The notes under the pieces: model-generated | What the model was told of the DNA's origin: nothing | Database searches by the model: none | Seen by the model: the letters and a program-made list of their open reading frames with translations, nothing else | Shown: positions 23,661 to 31,398 of the stretch, in pieces | Numbering within the stretch: the first letter of the stretch is position 1 | Layout: every line of letters begins with the position of its first letter | Assembly: GCA_002368605.1 (NCBI GenBank) | Contig: DFEB01000038.1 | Coordinates: 1-64,000 of the forward strand | Source: Treponema sp. UBA3813 | Lineage (GTDB): Bacteria; Spirochaetota; Spirochaetia; Treponematales; Treponemataceae | Reading direction: 5' to 3' | Length of the DNA: 64,000 nt | Position numbers and translations under genes: made by a program

Positions 23661-25242
23661 AAAAATCTTCTCCGTTTTTGTTTGTGATGACGAAGCAGGG
23701 GAGGTTCTGCACTTCAACCAGACGGACTGCTTCCATTCCCAATTCTTCGTAGTCTATGATTTCCTGGCTTACGATATATTCGCTTGCAATGAGGGCTGCG
23801 ATTCCGCCGGGAGTTCCCAGATAGAAAGAGCCGTATTTTTTGCAGGCGGTCGTCCAGCCTTTGCTGCGGTTTCCTTTTGCCAGCGTGACTAGTGCCGCAC
23901 CCCGGCTCATAAGGCTTTCCGCGTAGACATCCATCCTGCCTGCTGTGGTCGGCCCGAAACTTCCGATGATTTTGCCTTCCGGAGTGCGGGCAGGGCCGGC
24001 GTAACAGATGGGGTATTTTTTCGTGTAGTCCGGGAGTGGTTTTCCTGCGTCCAGCAATTTCTGCCAGCGGGCATGAGCGGCATCCCTGGCTACGAGAATC
24101 TTCCCGTTTAAGATGATTCTGTCTCCAGGTTTTGCAGTGTCAAGGGTTTCAAGAACTGAGGAAATGTTTCCTTCACTCGTGATAATCCGCTCGTTTTCGG
24201 CTTTTGCGCCATTTTCTGTGTTTTTTTCTGCCATAGCCACTGCTTTTTCAAATCCTTCAAGTTCGCTGGGATTTGCCACCGTTTTTTGAAGGTAAAGGCC
24301 GTCTTTTGTGAGGATTGCCTTTAAATTGCGGTGAGCCGAGCATGAGACTCCAAAAGAAATCGGGCAGCTGGCTCCGTGGCGGGGCAGTCGGACAACAATT
24401 GCGCTGAGGGCGAATTTTTTGCCTCCGAATTGCGAGCCGTATCCTGACTCCGAGGCGATTTTTATTGCCAGCTCTTCAAGTTCCTTGTCCCTGAAGCCGT
24501 ATTCGTTGGCCTTGTAGGTCATGCCGTCGTAGGCGCCCATGCTGGCCAGTTTGAGTGCCAGAAGATTCTGCTCCGGGCTTAAGCCTCCTGCTACGATGGC
24601 AATGGTGTAGGGCGGGCAGGCACTGGTTCCGAAATGCTCCAGCTCTTCTTTCATGAGGGCAGAAAAACGCTCTTTTGTGAGAAAGGCTTTTGTTCCCTGA
24701 ATGAAACTGGTTTTATTCGATGAACCGCCGCCTTTTGCGCAGAAAAGAAAATTTAATGAGTCTTTTGGGGCATCCTTTACAAATGAAGGGGTAGGAGCAA
24801 GGGCACAGTCTGATTCAAAAATCGAGATTTGCGCCGGAAGATTGTTTTTCGGGTCAAATTCTTCATAAAAAGATGACGGCACTGTCGTTGAAAAGCGGAG
24901 CTTTTTTTCATCGTAGATTTTTCTGACCCCCTCGGTCAATTCCTTAAAGGCATTTTCGCTTGCAAAAGAGCCTTTTTTCCATGCGAAGATATTTGCGATT
25001 CCAGTGTCCTGACAAAGGGGGAAGACTCCCTGAGAGGCGACCTGAGCGTTTTTTAGCATACAGGCGAGGACATAGCGGTCGTTGTCGCTGGCATCCGGGG
25101 AAAGGGCTGAGTGAATGATTGCTTCAAGGTGCTCTTTCGTGAATGTGAATGAAAGCCGGCTAAAGGCCTTTTCGGCCACTTTTGAAAGACTCTTTTCGGC
25201 TGGAAAATAATCAAAATCTGAAAGACTTTTTTGTTCTTGCAT
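23650..25242 (-). CDS. fumA: Class I fumarate hydratase (Fe-S)
   Basis: 530 residues, one chain holding both the alpha part (QDTGIANIFAWKKG, GGGSSNKTSFIQGTKAF, CPPYTIAIVAGG) and the beta part (PTTAGRMDVYAESLMSRGA, GTPGGIAALIA). It interconverts fumarate and malate with a [4Fe-4S] cluster bound by three Cys. It occurs alone; with aconitase 6 kb away it suggests a partial TCA pathway. The extended -10 (TGC-TATAAT) ends 6 nt before the ATG, so the mRNA is probably leaderless. The Hpt gene follows with overlap. Confidence 0.92.
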   Translation of the reverse strand: MQEQKSLSDFDYFPAEKSLSKVAEKAFSRLSFTFTKEHLEAIIHSALSPDASDNDRYVLACMLKNAQVASQGVFPLCQDTGIANIFAWKKGSFASENAFKELTEGVRKIYDEKKLRFSTTVPSSFYEEFDPKNNLPAQISIFESDCALAPTPSFVKDAPKDSLNFLFCAKGGGSSNKTSFIQGTKAFLTKERFSALMKEELEHFGTSACPPYTIAIVAGGLSPEQNLLALKLASMGAYDGMTYKANEYGFRDKELEELAIKIASESGYGSQFGGKKFALSAIVVRLPRHGASCPISFGVSCSAHRNLKAILTKDGLYLQKTVANPSELEGFEKAVAMAEKNTENGAKAENERIITSEGNISSVLETLDTAKPGDRIILNGKILVARDAAHARWQKLLDAGKPLPDYTKKYPICYAGPARTPEGKIIGSFGPTTAGRMDVYAESLMSRGAALVTLAKGNRSKGWTTACKKYGSFYLGTPGGIAALIASEYIVSQEIIDYEELGMEAVRLVEVQNLPCFVITNKNGEDFYER

Positions 25243-25248
25243 GGCCTA

Positions 25249-25257
25249 ATTATAGCA
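25249..25257 (-). promoter_or_regulatory. Extended -10 promoter of the fumarase gene, leaderless geometry
   Basis: On the minus strand TGC-TATAAT, 6 nt, then ATG at 25242. No Shine-Dalgarno sequence between. Confidence 0.55.
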
Positions 25258-25322
25258 TAATAACTGAAAATGCAAAATCCTTTACTAATGCATAATTCAT
25301 AATTGCGATGTCATAATTGAGA

Positions 25323-25351
25323 ATGACAATTTTTTTCATATACGCTATAAT
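25323..25351 (+). promoter_or_regulatory. Promoter of lepB (near-leaderless)
   Basis: ATGACA (25323-25328), 17 nt, TATAAT (25346-25351); the ATG follows 8 nt later with no ribosome site. Confidence 0.55.
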
Positions 25352-25359
25352 TCTTCCTT

Positions 25360-27222
25360 ATGAATACAAAAAGACTTTCTTGGCTGACTTTCGCCTGTGC
25401 TTCTTTTTCCGCACTTTTTTCTTTGACCTTGCTTTCTTTTCACGCTGATATTTCCCTGATTGCCCTTCCTCTTGCCCTTGTTTTTACGGCGTCCCTTGCC
25501 TTTTTTTCTATTAAAAAACTTTTTTTCCAGCAGAATCTTTTTATGATTCCTGTTTTCCGGGAACTTTTGCAGTATCTTCCTTATGTGCTTCTTGTCGCCT
25601 TTGTTTTCCGCCGGGCAGGAGAATTCGGCACGAGCTTTGCCCTTGATGTGATTTCCGTGCTCTTCTGGCTTTTAGCCTCTGGAACGACTCTAGTGATTCT
25701 TCATTACCTTAATCCCAAGCATATTTCAAAAGTCAGCTCTGACTGGGCGGCCTTTGTCGAAAAGCAAAAGGTTGAGCGCAAGAATCCCAAGAATAAATCT
25801 TTCGTAAAATCCACTGTCCGCGAAATCTTAAGCTGGATAGACGCTCTCGTGCAGGCCGTTTTCATGGTTCTGCTCCTTAATATTTTCATCGTTCAGCTCT
25901 ATGAGATTCCTTCTGAATCAATGGTTCCTGAATTTTTAATAAAAGACCGGGTCGTTGTCTTCAAAACCCTTAGCGGGCCAAAATTTCCTCTTTCTGATGT
26001 GGGGCTTCCTTACTTAAAAAAATACAAGCGGGGGGACATCGTCGTTTTCCGAAATCCCCACTACGCCAATGACCGAAAAAGCGAAGTTCATACATTTCTT
26101 TCCCAGCTTGTCTATATGTGCACGCTCACCAAGGTGAATCTCAATGTGGACGAATACGGCAGGGAAAAGGCAGATCCTCTTGTAAAAAGAGTTCGTGGTT
26201 TGGAAGGGGAGCAGCTTATGATGCAGGACGGAGTTTTGTATGCCAGAACGAAAGATTCTCCTGAATTCAAGGCGGTCACAGATGACGCTGATTATGCGGC
26301 ATGGAACATAAATGAGCTAAAAGATTTATATAATCTATCAGAAAATGAACTTAAAATCGAAAAACTTCCTATTACATGTATCTATCGTGAGGAATTGAGC
26401 GGAATCGGGCGGGATAAATTTCATTGGAACTACTCTTTGGAAGAGGCTTTGTCTGAGGAAAAGAAGGCTTATGACAATATGATTTCATGCGAAAAGGAAC
26501 GGCGAAATCTTTCTCTTGACGCTGCGGCCTCAGAGGCTAAAAAAATTGCAGAGGATTTTGACGCCGTTTTCAAAACGATTAAAACGAACCGAAACGCAAC
26601 ATTCTCAATTTCAAAAAATAATTTTGTTTTGGAGACCCTAGCCAGAAACAGCACCTATATGAGTGCGGAATTGCTTTCCTCTGTGAATGGTTCTGAATGG
26701 TTTGCTTTATTTATGACGGATTGGGCAAAATCGATTCCGAATTTTTCGGGCGATTTGTATTCGGAGGCAAATTTCAAGTTGAATGTAATGGCTAAACTGA
26801 CTCTTGGAAAATTATTTTTGCGTAATGCTCAATTGTATAAGAGTGGCGTCTCTGATGTTGGTTTCCAGACTGATGAACTGCGCGCTTCATATTTTTCAGA
26901 GCTTCAAAAACTGGATTTTTATACGAAAATCCTTGATAATCGTAACATGCCGATTTTTCCGGCCAATGATGAGAATGGAAATCCTCAGTATATTCCAAAG
27001 AACTGCTACTTTATGATGGGAGACAACCGTTTCAATTCCCTTGATATGCGTCATTCTTACTCGGTTGTTAAAACTCCGCTTACAGTTCATGACGAATATA
27101 GTCTTTATTATGATTCTAATATGGCTCCACAATATGTAAGCAGAGCCAGAATGTTAGGTTCTGCATCATATCGCTTTTGGCCTGTTTCTAGGGCTGGAAT
27201 CCTTGGACGAAAGGAAAAGTAA
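25360..27222 (+). CDS. lepB: Signal peptidase I, long form
   Basis: 620 residues, about twice the usual LepB length. Several membrane segments fill the first 180 residues; the catalytic Ser187 is in YEIPSESMVP and the catalytic Lys276 in LVKRVRGLEGE. The final conserved box (FMMGDNRFNSLDMRHSY) lies only near 547-563, so about 250 residues are inserted between the Lys box and the GDN box; this insertion is helical and charged. It cleaves signal peptides of exported proteins at the outer face of the cytoplasmic membrane. The next gene starts 9 bp after the stop. Confidence 0.93.
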   Translation: MNTKRLSWLTFACASFSALFSLTLLSFHADISLIALPLALVFTASLAFFSIKKLFFQQNLFMIPVFRELLQYLPYVLLVAFVFRRAGEFGTSFALDVISVLFWLLASGTTLVILHYLNPKHISKVSSDWAAFVEKQKVERKNPKNKSFVKSTVREILSWIDALVQAVFMVLLLNIFIVQLYEIPSESMVPEFLIKDRVVVFKTLSGPKFPLSDVGLPYLKKYKRGDIVVFRNPHYANDRKSEVHTFLSQLVYMCTLTKVNLNVDEYGREKADPLVKRVRGLEGEQLMMQDGVLYARTKDSPEFKAVTDDADYAAWNINELKDLYNLSENELKIEKLPITCIYREELSGIGRDKFHWNYSLEEALSEEKKAYDNMISCEKERRNLSLDAAASEAKKIAEDFDAVFKTIKTNRNATFSISKNNFVLETLARNSTYMSAELLSSVNGSEWFALFMTDWAKSIPNFSGDLYSEANFKLNVMAKLTLGKLFLRNAQLYKSGVSDVGFQTDELRASYFSELQKLDFYTKILDNRNMPIFPANDENGNPQYIPKNCYFMMGDNRFNSLDMRHSYSVVKTPLTVHDEYSLYYDSNMAPQYVSRARMLGSASYRFWPVSRAGILGRKEK

Positions 27223-27231
27223 ATATAATTT

Positions 27232-28332
27232 ATGAAGAAGTTTATCTCTCTGTTTTTGTTTTTTTTCTTATTGGCAGGACTTTTTGCCCAGACATCAAGT
27301 GGAAGCGAAGGACTTGTTTCTGTTCGTAATGAGCCTGCCGGAATCCCAGAAGTCTCTGTCCGCCTTGCAAGCGAGCGAGTTCCTTCTCTTTTGCAGGGAA
27401 TCTGGCAGGGAAGTGACCGCCTCGTTATGTTCTCAAATGAAAATGAATTCGCCCTCGTTTTGCGTGTATTCTATCAATGGTACAATGATCGGGCAGCCGA
27501 ACCGGCTTCCTTTTCAGAGTTAAAATCCCGCGACCGAAACGACACGACCACAAGTCCTGCAGAGGACATTCAGATTTCCTATATCACGATTGTTGAAAAT
27601 CCTTCAAAAACGGCTGGCGTCTACGAGCTTTCTGTAAAATATCCTCACGAAAAAATCCCTGTCCTCATTCCTATTTGCATTATTGACGGAAAGATTTACC
27701 TTGATTTCCTTATTAAAGACAGCGCCTCTGTAACTGATTTGCGTCTGACTCCTGAACAAAATAGCGAAAAATCAAATTCTGACGGTTTTTACCGGGCCGC
27801 ATCTTCTGCTTCCGGGATTATGATTGCGCCTCCTGTTTTCAGCAAAGAAGTTGTTTCATATTATGTAAGTGGCGGCGGAAATGAAATTTATCGGATTCGT
27901 TACTGGCTTTCAGAAATGGCATATTCCTACGAAAAAGCGAGTTTTTCCGACGGCGATAAAATTTTCTCTGTTGATAAATATCTCAGAATTGGCTCCCGCG
28001 TGTATCAGTGTACCACAGGAAGAAGCACAAAAATCCGTAATATTCAGAAGTCATCTAAATTCGATCGAACACCCTTGTATGATTCTGACGGCGGAATCAT
28101 TGCATTTGGTTCTCCTTATCTTGTAAAAGTCCCTGAAGGCGATGAGAGAGCATCATTGCAGACTTCGGAATATCTTTTAAAAGTCGTTGAGGATAACAAC
28201 AAAAGGAGGAAGCCTGCTCCCAAACCGCTTTTTCCCCCAACATTCCCAAAATACCGCTGGAAGGAAATCACAGAACTTGAACTTTACAATCCTTCTACAT
28301 GGAATAAGCGCAATCTCGATATTCATAAATAA
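27232..28332 (+). CDS. Exported protein of unknown function
   Basis: 366 residues with a Phe-rich signal peptide cleaved probably after AGLFA (about residue 19). The mature protein is beta-rich with a VPSLLQGIWQGSDRLVMF segment near the start, and it ends in a basic, proline-rich tail. No family recognised. AAGGAAAAG upstream may serve as ribosome site; the 9-bp gap suggests co-transcription with lepB. Confidence 0.6.
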   Translation: MKKFISLFLFFFLLAGLFAQTSSGSEGLVSVRNEPAGIPEVSVRLASERVPSLLQGIWQGSDRLVMFSNENEFALVLRVFYQWYNDRAAEPASFSELKSRDRNDTTTSPAEDIQISYITIVENPSKTAGVYELSVKYPHEKIPVLIPICIIDGKIYLDFLIKDSASVTDLRLTPEQNSEKSNSDGFYRAASSASGIMIAPPVFSKEVVSYYVSGGGNEIYRIRYWLSEMAYSYEKASFSDGDKIFSVDKYLRIGSRVYQCTTGRSTKIRNIQKSSKFDRTPLYDSDGGIIAFGSPYLVKVPEGDERASLQTSEYLLKVVEDNNKRRKPAPKPLFPPTFPKYRWKEITELELYNPSTWNKRNLDIHK

Positions 28333-28362
28333 AATTTACTTGTATTTTTCAGGAAAATCGTA

Positions 28363-28391
28363 TTGACACTTTTTTCTGATTTTGATAGTAT
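28363..28391 (+). promoter_or_regulatory. Promoter of the 5S rRNA gene
   Basis: TTGACA (28363-28368), 17 nt, TAGTAT (28386-28391); the expected start falls at 28398-28400, the 5' end of the 5S sequence. Confidence 0.7.
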
Positions 28392-28399
28392 TATATTCG

Positions 28400-28507
28400 T
28401 TGGTGGTCATAGTGAGGTGGCAATACCCGTTCCCGTTCCGAACACGGAAGTCAAGCACCTTTACGTCGATGATACTGCAAACCGCGGGAAAGTAGACAAC
28501 TGCCAAC
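28400..28507 (+). rRNA. rrf: 5S ribosomal RNA
   Basis: About 108 nt starting TTGGTGGTCATAG and ending CTGCCAA; the ends pair as helix I. The diagnostic CCGTTCCGAACACGGAAG core is present. It has its own promoter and a T-run just after it (28508-28514). No 16S or 23S gene is adjacent within the window, so this copy stands alone between a protein gene and ilvB. Confidence 0.93.
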
Positions 28508-28552
28508 TTTTTTTATTTTAAACGACATTCTAATCAGTTAAGGAAGGCTTCT

Positions 28553-30310
28553 ATGGCACTGTTGACCGGTTCTCAGATTATCATCAATCTCTTGCGGCAG
28601 AACGGAATTGATGTCGTCTTTGGTCTTCCCGGCGGAATGATTCTTCCCCTTTACAACGAACTTTTTGTCTCAAATTTCAAGCATGTTCTTGTCCGTCAGG
28701 AACAGGCGGCGGGCTTTATGGCTCAGGGGGTTGCCCGCGTTACTGGTAAGGCTGCTGTCTGTATGGCAACTTCAGGCCCCGGAGCCATGAATCTTCTTAC
28801 GGCAGTTGCCGATGCCCGAGGTGATTCAATTCCTCTTGTGGCTTTCACCGGTCAGGTAAACACAAATCTTATCGGAACTGACGCTTTTCAGGAGGCTGAC
28901 ACTTTCGGTCTTTCTTTCCCAATAACAAAACACTCTGTCATGGTCAAAAGCGCCAGGGAGCTTCTTACTGCTGTTCCCCTTGCTTTTGCAATCGCAGAGA
29001 GCGGCCGACCGGGGCCTGTTTTAATCGATGTTCCCCGCAATGTTCAGACTGAGCTTTGTGAAGTTCCGTCAGATTTTGACACATCTTTCAAGCGTATTTA
29101 TGATGAATATGTATCTCATGCAGTGCGCAATAAAACAAAAGATTCAGAAATTCCTTCTGTCATCGATAATATTGTCGCTTCTCTCGCCAAGGCAAAAAAT
29201 TCGATTTTGTATGTGGGCGGCGGCTGTAATTCTCCTGAGGCCGGCGAAAAAATCGCCGAATTCCTCAAGATTTACGATATTCCGGTAATTTCAAGCCTCA
29301 TGGGCTTGGGTGTCGTTCCCCGTTCTTGTCCTTCTTTCCTCGGCATGGTGGGTATGCACGGCACATTCACCGCAGGTAAGGCCGCCTATGATTCAGATTT
29401 AGTTATTGCTGCAGGAAGTCGTTTTGATGATCGCGCAGCAGGCGTACCTGATGGCTTCTGCCCAAATGCCAAAATAATTCACATTGACATCGATGCGGCT
29501 GAAATAAATAAAATCCTTCCTTCATATATAAGTTTTGTCGGAAGTACGGTTGATGCTTTTTCACAGTTGAATTCCGCCCTTAAAAAAGCTGATTTGTCAG
29601 AATTTAAGAATGAGCGGGCAAAATGGCTTTCTTCTTGCATTGAGCTTAAAAATCAGGAGAAAATCCAGCTTGAAATGTCCTGCGCAGCGGCAGATTGCTG
29701 CGGAGCGAAAACTTGCGGCAAGAAGGGCGGGGCAAATTACCGTAATCCACGGGAATTTATCGCCTCCCTTCCGTCTGGAAATGATATTATCGTTACAACT
29801 GATGTAGGCCAGCACCAGATGTGGGCCGCCCAGTATTTTGACGTTCAGCGACCACGGCAGTTTTTAACATCAGGCTCTCTGGGAACTATGGGCTTTGGTC
29901 TTCCCGCGGCTTTGGGAGCGGCTTTTGCCGAGCCAGACAAGCGAATCGTCTGTATCTCTGGTGACGGCTCAATCCTTATGAACATTCAGGAACTTGCCAC
30001 AATGGCAGAGAATAATCTTAATGTCACAGTTATCGTCCTTGAAAACGGAGCTTTGGGCATGGTTCGACAGCAGCAGGAATATCTCTTCGACAAGCACTAT
30101 TCTGCAAGCACTTTTGCCTCAAACCCGGATTTGCTAAAAATCGCAGAGGGCTTCGGAATTAGGTCTGTTGACGCGGACGCGGATCCTGACTGGCAGAAAA
30201 AGGCTTTTGATGTAAAAGGCCCTGTCTTCGTGCGGACGAAAATCGCCCGCTGCGAGAATGTCCTTCCTTTCGTTAAAGGCGGAAGCCTCAACATCGAATC
30301 CCTTAGGTAA
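28553..30310 (+). CDS. ilvB: Acetolactate synthase large subunit
   Basis: 585 residues, a thiamine-diphosphate enzyme that condenses two pyruvates (or pyruvate and 2-oxobutyrate) in branched-chain amino acid synthesis. Glu50 in VRQEQAAGFMAQG activates the cofactor; the ThDP-Mg motif is SGDGSILMNIQELATMAENN; the FAD-region segment ends DVPRNVQTEL. A Cys-rich stretch (CAAADCCGAKTCGKKGG, about 376-392) between the middle and C-terminal domains is unusual. No ilvN small subunit follows. AAGGAAGG precedes the ATG. Confidence 0.93.
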   Translation: MALLTGSQIIINLLRQNGIDVVFGLPGGMILPLYNELFVSNFKHVLVRQEQAAGFMAQGVARVTGKAAVCMATSGPGAMNLLTAVADARGDSIPLVAFTGQVNTNLIGTDAFQEADTFGLSFPITKHSVMVKSARELLTAVPLAFAIAESGRPGPVLIDVPRNVQTELCEVPSDFDTSFKRIYDEYVSHAVRNKTKDSEIPSVIDNIVASLAKAKNSILYVGGGCNSPEAGEKIAEFLKIYDIPVISSLMGLGVVPRSCPSFLGMVGMHGTFTAGKAAYDSDLVIAAGSRFDDRAAGVPDGFCPNAKIIHIDIDAAEINKILPSYISFVGSTVDAFSQLNSALKKADLSEFKNERAKWLSSCIELKNQEKIQLEMSCAAADCCGAKTCGKKGGANYRNPREFIASLPSGNDIIVTTDVGQHQMWAAQYFDVQRPRQFLTSGSLGTMGFGLPAALGAAFAEPDKRIVCISGDGSILMNIQELATMAENNLNVTVIVLENGALGMVRQQQEYLFDKHYSASTFASNPDLLKIAEGFGIRSVDADADPDWQKKAFDVKGPVFVRTKIARCENVLPFVKGGSLNIESLR

Positions 30311-30313
30311 AAT

Positions 30314-30341
30314 AAAAAAACTCAAGGCTGACCTTGAGTTT
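30314..30341 (-). terminator. Intrinsic terminator of tRNA-Val (and possibly ilvB)
   Basis: CTCAAGG-CTGA-CCTTGAG; on the minus strand it is followed by a T-run, which suits tRNA-Val; it may stop ilvB transcription from the other side. Confidence 0.75.
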
Positions 30342-30346
30342 GAAAG

Positions 30347-30419
30347 TGGGCAGTGAGAGACTCGAACTCCCGACAACCTGGGTGTAAACCAGGGGCTCTA
30401 CCAACTGAGCTAACTGCCC
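30347..30419 (-). tRNA. tRNA-Val (UAC anticodon)
   Basis: 73 nt cloverleaf on the minus strand: acceptor GGGCAGT/ACTGCCC, D-arm TAGCTCAGTTGGTAGAGC, anticodon stem CCTGG/CCAGG with loop TTTACAC (anticodon TAC), T-arm with GTTCGAGTC. The CCA end is not encoded. Confidence 0.95.
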
Positions 30420-30489
30420 GAAGAATGGAGTCATTTTATCAGAATAGGGAATTTGCGTCAATCGGTAAAATTCCTATTCTGATATAAAT

Positions 30490-31293
30490 CTACTTCTTTT
30501 TTGAAGCCTTTTTCTTTGCAGATTTTTTTGTAGGCTTTGGCTTTTTTTCGCTTGCTTCTTCCTTGCTTGACTCTGCTTTTTCGCCTTCTTCGAAAACTTC
30601 GCGTTTAAAGAGAACCACATCACGGATTTTGATTGAACAGGCCGTATTCAGTTCTGTTTTTGTGCTTGGATCGCTGATAATCGGCACATCAAAATAGTGG
30701 TATGATTTTTCGTAGCCTTCCGCATCGATTTCGACTTCAAACTCGAATTTGCGGCTTTCTCCTGATTTTTCGGCAGGAATAGGCCTTGCCCAGAAAGTGA
30801 AAGCCCCTTTAGTACTCTGGAAAGTCTGGGTTGGGTTTGCCCAAGTCATATCGACCATATCCACTGGCTTTCCGTCGAGTTTGAGAAGAATTTTTGCCCC
30901 GGAAATAGGCTCAAAGGTGCTTCCGTCAAGGAGGGTGCCTGTAAAAGTGGGAAAGTTGAAACTAGGGTTCTCTTCGAGATGAACTTCACATTCTTCCCTA
31001 GGGAGTGAATGGAAGGGGCGTTTTGTTGATGAGATAACGCGCATACCGTCCATTGCTACCGCAGAAATATCGGCTATGAGCTGATGGTCAGCAAAAATTT
31101 CGTTTGAATGAGTGACGCCACGGCCTGAGACTACATATCGTGGTGGAATTCTATTTAAAACATAACTTATTGTGTCAAGGCGGCAATTCTTACAATCACA
31201 AGTTAGCCAAGGTGCACTGCTTTTTTTGACTTGCTCATAGAGCGCATTTACTTCTGCCGTGACTAAGTCTTCCATCATGTTGTGTACATTCAT
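30490..31293 (-). CDS. ComFB-domain protein with C-terminal beta domain and Lys-rich tail
   Basis: 267 residues from the ATG at 31293, chosen because GGAG precedes it. The N-terminal about 90 residues match the ComFB family: VHNMMEDLVTAEVNALYEQV, a CDCKNC zinc-type Cys cluster, and LNRIPPRYVVSGRG. ComFB proteins occur in competence and, in cyanobacteria, in second-messenger signalling. The middle is a beta-rich domain with an FPTFTGTLLDGSTFEPISG segment like a carboxypeptidase-regulatory or Ig-like fold. The tail is Lys/Ser-rich and disordered. No signal peptide. The promoter overlaps the terminator of the upstream aconitase gene. Confidence 0.75.
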   Translation of the reverse strand: MNVHNMMEDLVTAEVNALYEQVKKSSAPWLTCDCKNCRLDTISYVLNRIPPRYVVSGRGVTHSNEIFADHQLIADISAVAMDGMRVISSTKRPFHSLPREECEVHLEENPSFNFPTFTGTLLDGSTFEPISGAKILLKLDGKPVDMVDMTWANPTQTFQSTKGAFTFWARPIPAEKSGESRKFEFEVEIDAEGYEKSYHYFDVPIISDPSTKTELNTACSIKIRDVVLFKREVFEEGEKAESSKEEASEKKPKPTKKSAKKKASKKK

Positions 31294-31305
31294 AAAACAT
31301 TCTCC

Positions 31306-31338
31306 AAAAAAAAGGTGTGCCCGAACAGAACACACCTT
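31306..31338 (-). terminator. Intrinsic terminator of the aconitase gene
   Basis: On the minus strand AAGGTGTG ... CACACCTT with an 11-nt loop and a T-run of eight. The T-run leads directly into the GGAG ribosome site of the ComFB gene. Confidence 0.8.
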
Positions 31339-31367
31339 ATTATAATTCATAAATTCTTTATAAGCAA
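31339..31367 (-). promoter_or_regulatory. Promoter of the ComFB-domain gene, abutting the terminator
   Basis: TTGCTT (31362-31367), 17 nt, TATAAT (31339-31344) on the minus strand. The expected start (about 31332) lies within the 5' arm of the terminator hairpin. Confidence 0.65.
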
Positions 31368-31398
31368 ATGAATTTATAGAGTATTTGGAGATTTTACC

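Noticed and set aside
23605..23892. Plus-strand ORF across the Hpt/fumarase junction
   Set aside because: Antisense shadow of two well supported genes; no ribosome site.
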